Source of the DNA: Thereva unica
Lineage: Eukaryota > Arthropoda > Insecta > Diptera > Therevidae
DNA: 64,000 bases
Assembly (NCBI GenBank): GCA_949987705.1
Contig: OX465286.1
Location: 17,373,676 to 17,437,675 of the forward strand
Direction of reading: 5' to 3'
How positions within the stretch are numbered: the first letter of the stretch is position 1; the number at the start of each line of letters is the position of its first letter. Under the pieces are notes generated by a model, which was not told where the DNA came from, did no database searches, and was given only the letters and a program-made list of their open reading frames with translations. This document shows positions 55,683-64,000 of this stretch, piece by piece. A program made the position numbers and the translations under genes.

Positions 55683-58600
55683 TATACCGTCGCAGTTAGT
55701 TTTGAAATAGAAATAGCGATAAAAGTGTTTTAAACGATAAAATCGACCTAAGGAAAATAAATAAGCCGGGGGAAAAACGTAAGAATATCATCTGTTCGGA
55801 CAAGAAAAAAAGCTGATGATAAATTAAATAAAGAAAATGAAATATTGCTTTATATTGTAAAGTTTATTCAACCGCACCGGGGGATGCCAGTTAGACAAGT
55901 GACATTTGATAATATTAAACTAAGAATAAGTTGAAGAGGGTACGACAAGAAAATTAATAATAATAATAATAAAAAATAAATAAAACAAAAATTAAGCACA
56001 TTTTTCCGATAATAAAGTGCTTGACTGTAATCCTTAAAATTCCTTATACCGCATCTGCTTACCATTTCAAATATTTCGTTTCTCTTTGTTCATTTCTATT
56101 TTCCCGTGTATCAACTTTACCCTACTCACAAGACCAAAATCACCTTCTTCATAGCCCTGGCCTCCCTCCCCCCCTCCCATCCCCATATCGCATCTCTCCC
56201 TACTTTCAATCTTTTCCCATTTCATTTCTCTATCAACCCTCCACCCTCCGGAAAATATTATATACTCATATAATACGAGAAAACCATTTGTGATATATGG
56301 GAATGTTATGGATACCCTCACAACAGACCATCCGTATAGAATGAAAGCAAAAACAGAGATTAAAGGTAGAAGAGAGAGAAAGCAGAGAACATGAAGAACA
56401 AAAAAAATATATATATCGGGCACCCATGCAGACCACCCTCTAGTCACCTCTTATTATGCTCACCGACCAAAAATAATAATAATAACAAAAAAAAAACCGA
56501 AACCAGATCCTAGGGGCTCCTTTCTGCGTTTTGTGCACGTCCCTTTATTATTATTTTAATTCTCATCGTCAATTCTAAGGTATTTCTTCAAAAACCACCC
56601 CTCCACCACCCCCACTTTCTGTTCATCCCTGCCTCTCGTAAAACGAGACTGTGTGCTAAAAAGGGAAAAAGAGGAGAAAATATTGTAACAAAGTGGCTGC
56701 TGGGTTATATAGTATAGGATTGAGAAAATCATAATGAAGAAAATGATGATGGCATAGAATGGGGGGGGGGCTGAGGTCGCCTCTTATTGTATAGTTTTCT
56801 TCCGTTTTACTTCTTGTTAATTTCTTTTTGTGTGTGTGTGCGATTAGATTATTACCTCCTCATACCCCCCAATCTCTCTATTCCGATTTAATTATTTCAA
56901 TACAATATTCTTGTACTAATTATTATTCTTCTTCTTCTTCGTCATTATTAACTCTCATATACCCGTTCTACAAAACCCTAGCTACCACTATCGTCGTACC
57001 TTATTCCAAAAATGATTTATGTGTAACCGAGAGATTGTAATAGCATTATTAGAATTTGGTTTGTTGTTTTATTTAGATTTCCAACATTCTCCACAATCTG
57101 ATGGTGGTGGAAATGTACATTTATATGTATATATATATAAACATTTGCAGGAGAAAGAAATAGTTAAAAAAGAACAAGAACGGAAAGATGTAGAAGAAGA
57201 AAAAGATCTATCTTCCTTAACACTAAATTTACCTTTATACAAAATCGCATTCTATTCTGTATTTTATCACAAGTCAACCATTCTCCTTCGGGTAAACCTC
57301 CCTCCCCCCGTCCCCGCCCCCTCCGCTCGCATCATTCCCTCAAATCTACCCCCCCCCCCCCCCTTCAAACATCGGAGAAACTGGTTTTCTCAGAAATTCA
57401 TTCTTCCAGAGTATCATCATCCTTGCCCCATAGAATATAGAGTATGTGTATGTATACCTACAATTTTATGTGTGTGAGTAGTAGAAGATATGGCACATGA
57501 CTGTAAGTAAACATAACCCTCTCACACCTGATACAACATACTGAGTTAAATACTATAGAGGTTACATACTGGCAATATTGTTAAGGGATAAAATTTGTTA
57601 GCTGGTAGTGTATTCCTTGTGCAACAAAAAGAACAAGCAAGGTATCTCTAACAAAAGAGGCCCCCCCAAAAAAACATGATCACCATAACCTCTAGCAGTA
57701 TAGTATAGCCAGGCATCATCAGTAGAAGAAGAGGAAGCATCACAAACAATCATCCACAACCAATTCAACCAACCCAAACCCAACCGACCCAATACCTACC
57801 ATACCAACTAACCACCGACAAAGTCCTCATTTGTTATGATTTTGATAGGTTCTCTCTTATGTTGAACTAAAGAAGAGCATTTATTGAAGTGGCTCCTTGA
57901 GCACGACTCAGCTTGAAAGGACTAACTTATACACACCCAGTTAAGGACTTGCTTGCTGCTATAGCATGCTACTGCTGCTGATGATGATGGTGATGATGAT
58001 ACTGTGATGCTGCTGTTGCTATTGCTGGGGATGCCTGGCCTGCTGCTGACTAGCACAGATTAGTGACAAAAGGGCTATATAGATAGAAAATGAAGGTGAC
58101 TTCATACATATATCTATATATATATATATATATGTAGATACATATCCTTAAGGATTTCAAAAATTCGTGTACCTTCCTTTCCAAGAGAGACATACAGCAG
58201 AACATACAGCAGAACAAAAACCATCCTCAAACCTTGTCCCTGTTTGTTGGTCCTTGTTGTATGTTTATTGTGTGTGATGTTGTTGTCCCATTGGGTATCT
58301 GAAAATCCTTTCTTCCGATATACATATATACACACACACACATATTTTTTTTTTGCACTTTCATACAAAACGAAAATCTCAAAAACCCAAAAGCATTTCG
58401 TGAGATTGAGGAATTAATTTCGAAAACATGCTGTTCTGCTGCTGTTCGGAATTTCCATTTCGCGCTTTTCCTGCTGACGTTAGTGGGTAGTGTGGTAGGC
58501 GGGTTGTGGGAGGTATGGCGGCACAAAAGTTATGAGTTATGTTACACGTAAAAGAGACATACATACATAAAACACCCAAAAACCTATACATCATGAGGCG

Positions 58601-59659
58601 CACACAGAACCCAGAAAATGCTATGGGAAATATAGAAATTATACGGGAGAACCCCATAAGCATTATAGAATGTGTATAGAGGCGATAAAACTTAAGGGTG
58701 GAATGAGAATTGTACAGAGAGTTGTGAGAGAGAGAGAAAGAGATTCACAAACATCGTAACCGAACAGTCGATGGTGGTGGGGAGCGAAGGACGTCGAAAG
58801 CGACGGAAGGGATTTGTTCGGGGGTTGGATAGAAGCTGGGATAACAACGAAAGGGGATTGAGAGAAGCTTGCAATTTTTTTTTTGGGAGTCAGGGGATGG
58901 AGCGGAGATGGGGATTGAAAGTTATTGTTCTGAGGTTAGGGTAAATACAAACTTTTGTTTAGAGACTGGTTAAACAGTGCTGATTAAGGCAATTCCCTTA
59001 GGTGATAGAAAGAGAGCAATACACCGGGAAAGAGAGAAAGACAAATCTTTTTTTTTTTTGAATAAAAGACTCGAAATAGAGAGAGAGAACGAGCAGCAAC
59101 AAACAACAATAACAACAAAAACAGCAAACAACAATGCAAAATAATAATAAAAAATATATATATACATATATATCTAGATATACAATACACAAGCCCAATG
59201 TGGCTGCTGAGGCTGGTATAAAGACATCTCGTAATTTGCTTAAGCAAAAACATAAACAGCAACTATAACACGAAATACCTCCCCCCATCTACCCTGGTAC
59301 CCCCCGTCTCACAAACCCACCACCAACCAGCCAACATTAAAATCGTGAACTTTTCCTTCCTTGAATAAAAGTTTTCTTAAAACAGACGAAGGAAGGTACA
59401 CACAAACACAAACAGCCCCAGCAAAATAATCAAGAGGCAAAAATGCAAATTTTATAGAATGATGATGATAATGGAAAATCTCATTTAAAATTTTCAATCC
59501 TGAACTAACCACAGACCAGCAGCAGCAGCCTTCATTCCTTTAAGCCCTAAATTTAATTGATGGTTGGCAATGAATAAAAATAACACGAATGTGTGAAGAA
59601 CGACTCTGGAAAATAGGGCAGGGGATGGGAGATGGAGGGAAGAGGATATATGATGTTTT
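55683..59659. other. Non-coding, microsatellite-rich
   Basis: (ATA)n near 55955, G10 at 56761-56770, C15 at 57349-57363, trinucleotide GCT/GAT runs near 57965-58030, (TA)n near 58118, GA-rich stretches near 58730 and 59030. Could hide a Cirl 5'UTR exon, but nothing in the sequence identifies one. Confidence 0.45.
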
Positions 59660-60110
59660 TGTTTTGTTTTGATATTAATGAAGCAACATATTGTTACATG
59701 TAGTATAAATTTTAGAACACTAGGTAATAGGAGATATGCAACAATGTTTCAAATTGCAGGGGGGGGGGCACGTATGCATTATGCATTAAACTCTAAGAAA
59801 AGTTATTACCATATCTAATAATCATAATTTTTTTATAAAACAAGCTTATTAGCAGTGAAGATAATAAAAAGGTAATAAAAGGGTAATAAAAAAATTAGTA
59901 TAAAAATTGTCCAATGTCTAGTAATAAACTTCGAAAGTATCTGGTAATAAAAGAATAATAAAAGGGTAATAAAAAAATATTACAAAAAGTCCAGTTATTA
60001 TTTCTTTTTTATTTGAATTTTAATGAAGCAACATAGCTGCTATGCAACATTGTTTCGAATTGCACCACTTGCTGATCTCGTTTACATTAAATTAACAGGA
60101 AAATTATTAC
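59660..60110. repeat. Direct repeats around GGTAATAAAA arrays
   Basis: ATGAAGCAACATA and GCAACAATGTTTCRAATTGCA occur near 59678-59757 and again near 60022-60064. Between them are GGTAATAAAAGGGTAATAAA arrays (59866-59890, 59941-59979). A G9 run is at 59760. Probably two tandem partial copies of a dispersed repeat related to R1w. Confidence 0.55.
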
Positions 60111-60229
60111 CACATGAAGGGCTTGAATCCCGGTATGGATTCTTACGAAATACTTATCTTGTTAAAAGAGAAAAAAAGTTAAAAAAAATTCAAATTTCTA
60201 ACGGTGAAGCCATTTGTAACACCGCGTCC

Positions 60230-61122
60230 TTGTCCCCGAAACTAATTTATAAGCGAAGCACAAGCTGGAGTTCAAGGACTACGATGTGGCCAAACGAGAT
60301 CGTCCTGGTGCCATCCAGGGCAGCGGAACGGGTATCCCTATTAAGAAAGAAATAAAGTTTCGCGACTCAAGCAAAACACGGACATTGCACGGTTTCGAGA
60401 GCAGGAAGCCTGTGTTGTGCACATCTCTTTCCAAACAAGACGAAGGGTGTACGTGATCGCGACCTACGCACCCGCAGCCCCAAGGGTGGAACGTTCCGTC
60501 AAGGAGTTGGAACAACTTTTTGGAATACTAGTTAAACCAGTTAAAAGGTGGCTAGAGGGCAACAGAATCACAGTTCTTGCCGGCATATCCCAGAGGTGGG
60601 TCGTATCTAGATTTTTGTCTATTTCACAGAGGACATACAAATGACAAGAACATGTTGTTAAGTCTTAGGTCACTACACCGCCAATTCCAGGACAGACGGA
60701 ATCCAGAGTACACAACATTAAATTCGATGATCTGAAACCTGCAACAATTGAATCTGCATTGGAGCAATAAGATCCGGTACATAAAACCCACTGATCCAGG
60801 CATGTTTCCGCAGATAAATAAAATCTTTAGGAGGAGAACGCATAATCGACTAAAGAAGCTGCGATTACCTAGGAATCTCGACCCTGAGAAATTTTTCCGA
60901 AAGACGGGCCTAGATTCTTCATATTTGAATCCATACGGGATAGACTCTAGAGAAGAAAACCAAGGTTAAGTACCTAGGGATTTGGCTGGCTCAATCCATG
61001 TATCTCAGGAATCATATATGTGCTGCTATAGCCAAAACTCGTAAAGCTTACCAAATGACGAAGAGGCGCTTTTTTAGTAAGCACCTTAACTCAAGGGCTA
61101 CAAGATCTTAGTCAGACCGATA
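60230..61122 (+). pseudogene. I-like LINE, left part (endonuclease remnant and RT thumb)
   Basis: Near 60450 VYVIATYAPAAP and TVLAG fit an AP-endonuclease core. Near 60970 VKYLGIWLAQSMYLRNHICA, then AYQMTKRRFF and YKILVRPI fit the RT thumb of Jockey/I-type LINEs. The palm is missing, so it was already deleted. At 61123 a giant hairpin element interrupts the codon series after RPI; the LINE resumes at 62545 with LT.GCPVWWN. Confidence 0.65.
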
Positions 61123-62544
61123 TAGTCCAATCAATCTACGGAAATTCTCCAGACAATTGAAGGCAGGAAAAAAAATATGGGCGTGTAGAACACTTAATTT
61201 GAAGAATGATAGCGTTTTTTTTTTACGGAACTGCATTGGCAAACTTAACCTAAAAAATTCGCAAAAGTCAAAAAACCGGGGTTTCGCCAATAAAACAAAA
61301 AGTTGAGCTCGGATCCGAAAAAGTTAAATTATAAAGTTATAGGTATTAAAATTATCTTTCAATTGATGTGGTACAAAATATTGGTTAGTGTCTTATACAT
61401 GGAGAAAAATGCTAAAAACCGCTAAAAATCGCTTCTTTTTCTTTTATTTTTTTCTTTTTATTGATGCGACCTAGAAACTTTTTATTTGGTAAAAATGTTG
61501 CTTTTGGCAATCTGAAAACTCATTATTTTTTTTGGCTCGAAATTTTGCAAAATATGGGTGAAATTTCGATTTATGTAAAAAAAGGCGTTTTCGTAAAATC
61601 CTTCGTCTACAGCTCCTCGACCTCGTAGGACATTTTTTCGAAGCTCTTTTTCTTCGTTAAGAGTTGGACTATCATGTACTATAAGTTAAAATTGGAGTTT
61701 TTCAATTTTATGTACAAAAAACTCCACCGCAAAAAGACAAGTTTTTTTGCCGCAAAAAAGACAAGTTTTTTATTTCATTATTTTTCGACTCTAACCTACT
61801 ATTTAATAAAAGTTTATATTCTTTTTAGAGAATAAATAGGTTATTTGGTCATACAGTAGGTTAGAGTCGAAAAATAATGAAATAAAAAACTTGTCTTTTT
61901 TGCGGCAAAAAAACTTGTCTTTTTGCGGTTTAGTTTTTTGTACATAAAATTGAAAAACTCCAATTTTAACTTATAGTACATGATAGTCCAACTCTTAACG
62001 AAGAAAAAGAGCTTCGAAAAAATGTCCTACGAGGTCGAGGAGCTGTAGACGAAGGATTTTACGAAAACGCCTTTTTTTACATAAATCGAAATTTCACCCA
62101 TATTTTGCAAAATTTCGAGCCAAAAAAAATAATGAGTTTTCAGATTGCCAAAAGCAACATTTTTACCAAATAAAAAGTTTCTAGGTCGCATCAATAAAAA
62201 GAAAAAAATAAAAGAAAAAGAAGCGATTTTTAGCGGTTTTTAGCATTTTTCTCCATGTATAAGACACTAACCAATATTTTGTACCACATCAATTGAAAGA
62301 TAATTTTAATACCTATAACTTTATAATTTAACTTTTTCGGATCCCAGCTCAACTTTTTGTTTTATTGGCGAAAAACCGGTTTTTTGACTTTTGCGAATTT
62401 TTTAGGTTAAGTTCGCCAATGCAGTTCCGTAAAAAAAAAACGCTATCATTCTTCAAATTAAGTGTTCTACACGCCCATATTTTTTTTTTCCTGCCTTCAA
62501 TTGTCTGGAAATTTACATGGCGATTCCGTAGATTGATTGGACTA
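61123..62544. mobile_element. 1.42-kb foldback element, arms of about 680 bp, ATA duplication
   Basis: TAGTCCAATCAATCTACGG at 61123 is matched by its exact complement ending at 62544. The arms run inward to about 61790 and 61870, where GACTCTAACCTACT / AGTAGGTTAGAGTC frame a loop of about 60-70 bp. Most of the arm sequence is identical by eye; the left arm lacks about 10 bp near 61141. ATA occurs on both sides (61120-61122, 62545-62547) and removal restores the LINE frame (RPI-LT). No coding capacity. Confidence 0.9.
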
Positions 62545-63994
62545 ATACTCACCTAAGGCTGCCCCGTATGGTGGAACATATTCCCATCATAATATGGAGA
62601 AGTTGAGGGTGTTCGAATGACAGAAGTCGGCCTTTCAGATAGAAAGGAAGCCTCTAAAGCCAGGACCAATTTTCTTAACTTTAATTTTAGAGTACTATAT
62701 AAAGTGCTCTTCGGTCCACCCCAATTGACTCCTTACTCGTTGAAACAGGTGTCAACCATATTTCTGCGAGATTCCGTAAGGTTCAAGTGGAACTGCTCTC
62801 ACAACACATCATAAACCCTTTTGCATCTCTATACCACCGGCTTCGCAATTACATCTATACCAACTCTAAAAGTCCTTCCGCTCTCCGACATTGCATTTCG
62901 CTTATAGGACAACTCAATACTCCCACACCCGAACATCCGCTCGTTCCTTGGCATACGGTGCCTCCTTGGTACCCCCTATCGAACCACTTTGTCACGGATG
63001 CCGATCCCCACAACAAGAAAGATACCCCTTTTATTTTTTACCGTTAACTTCACCAAGAAATATTAGCACGATTCGCCGACTAAACAGCCCTATACACTGA
63101 TGCCAGTAAGTCCGATCAAAAGATTGCCTTCGCTGTGGCAAAGTTAATAAATCAAGAGGTGTCCTTGCTACAATCGGGTCTCCTGGCCCACCATACCTCC
63201 CCTCAAGCTGCATACCTCCCCTCATTGTCGCTATCTTCCAAGCAGTCAAAATTCTACACAACACCTATCTCAACCATCTTATTTTCACCGACTCTTTATC
63301 TTCTGTACTGGCCATTAGAAATAGAAACAACAAATGCTATCTTCCGTCTACCATCCGGTGCCTACTTTCACAAAACAGTCACATAAAAATCTGCTGGATT
63401 CCAGGACATGTTGGCATTAAAGGTAACGAAGCCGAGGATAGCTTGGCCAAAAATGTCCCAATCTCCGGCAATCGTTCACTCATTGTCCCTCCTTTCGCCT
63501 TTATGCATTTAACGCTCTTCACACGGAAGCACTTTCAAGATGAAATACTTCCTCGTCCTTATCACGTTTTCATACGTCCTCACCAACCCCTGCCCATTAT
63601 AATCCAGATCTTCCTACACTTAAGGCACGTATGCTTTGCAGGATCAGACTCGGTCATACATTTTTCTCCCATGGACATCTTTTTACTAAATCCTTTCCCC
63701 GCACCTGCAATATTTGCCCTAATGCGCCACCCCTCACAGTCAGACATATATTAACTGAATGCCTAAAAACTGTTAACTTTTTCGGTGAATATCATGCACT
63801 TTTATCTTTACTAGAACCCGGTCAGAACCATAATAGCACTCTTTTTAAACTTCTCAGATTTCTAGACATCATTGACTCAATTTAAGTACCTTCACGCCTC
63901 AGCGCCTTTTGGATCTATGGTCCGTGTGCGCTTAACTTCGTCGGTTGTGCCATCAGGCCTTCCTGCCTCTTGAAATAATAATAATAATTAAATA
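62545..63994 (+). pseudogene. I-like LINE, right part (RNase H, Cys/His tail, TAA-type 3' end)
   Basis: After the hairpin the thumb continues (GCPVWWN). RNase H is recognisable from LYTDASKSDQKIAFAVAKL near 63090 to ICWIPGHVGIKGNEAEDSLA near 63390. Then comes a C-terminal segment, CRIRLGHTFFSHGHLFTK, CNICPNAPPLTVRHILTECL near 63640-63760, with the C-x2-C...H...C pattern found after RNase H in I-type LINEs. The 3' end is ATAATAATAATAATTA, fitting the TAA tails of I elements. Frames are shifted several times. Confidence 0.75.
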
Positions 63995-64000
63995 GGGTTT

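Noticed and set aside
57019..57477. 152-codon ORF
   Set aside because: Composition follows microsatellite and C-run sequence; no motif or splice context.
1..64000. CRISPR array, operons or bacterial genes
   Set aside because: All evidence is eukaryotic; no regularly spaced identical repeats of CRISPR size exist.

Overview
The window looks like a transposon-rich stretch of an insect genome, most likely a fly or other dipteran. The only host gene I can identify is Cirl, the latrophilin-type adhesion G-protein-coupled receptor. It lies on the minus strand. Three spliced exons can be placed: 17520-17664 (start codon and signal peptide), 5595-5784 (most of the SUEL/galactose-binding lectin domain) and 4843-5522 (end of the lectin domain plus a Ser/Thr/Gly-rich linker). 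They join in frame with good splice sites. The hormone-receptor, GAIN and seven-helix exons must lie beyond base 1, and at least one 5'UTR exon beyond base 17664. The insect call rests on the lectin-linker junction, the kinds of transposons present and the simple-repeat style. I cannot name the species or be sure of the order.

Almost everything else is transposon-derived. From the left: a broken PIF/Harbinger transposase split by a MITE (1-1340), a diverged tandem repeat (1.45-2.1 kb), a perfect-arm hairpin (2.45-2.9 kb), a LINE fragment (3.1-3.7 kb), the Cirl exons, RTE-like and other LINE pieces with a MITE (6-7.8 kb), a tRNA-derived SINE (10.5 kb), a hAT-type element carrying a broken DUF4780-like reading frame (12.8-14.2 kb), copies of a dispersed repeat with an internal GGTAATAAAA array (5.9, 15.7, 16.9 and 29.1 kb, and probably 52.9 and 59.9 kb), SINE copies (19.6, 21.8, 29.7 kb), a Harbinger-type MITE (22.7-23.3 kb), and a 5'-truncated RNase-H LINE with a perfect 15-bp target duplication (24.0-26.4 kb).

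The right half holds a hAT-type element (30.2-31.2 kb), an apparently intact two-ORF CR1-like LINE (about 31.4-35.8 kb), a three-level nest of hAT in hAT in LINE (37.3-40.4 kb), a SWIM-finger fragment beside a long-TIR element (41.0-43.2 kb), a LINE of the same family as the 3 kb copy (43.7-45.2 kb), a CR1-like LINE split by another LINE (45.4-47.2 kb), an internally deleted RTE-like LINE (49.0-50.4 kb), a SINE-like copy (51.9 kb), another RNase-H LINE (53.6-55.0 kb), a foldback element (55.2-55.7 kb), and an I-like LINE (60.2-64.0 kb) split by a 1.4-kb near-perfect hairpin at 61123-62544.

Transposon spacers are AT-rich, with microsatellites and unusually many long G or C runs. Several insertions are dated relative to one another by intact target-site duplications, so the window records a readable order of insertion. 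Nothing suggests prokaryotic DNA, CRISPR or an operon. The best candidates for something new are the giant hairpin, the DUF4780-like cargo shared by two hAT-type elements with different ends, and an apparent SINE-LINE partnership based on a shared 3' tail.
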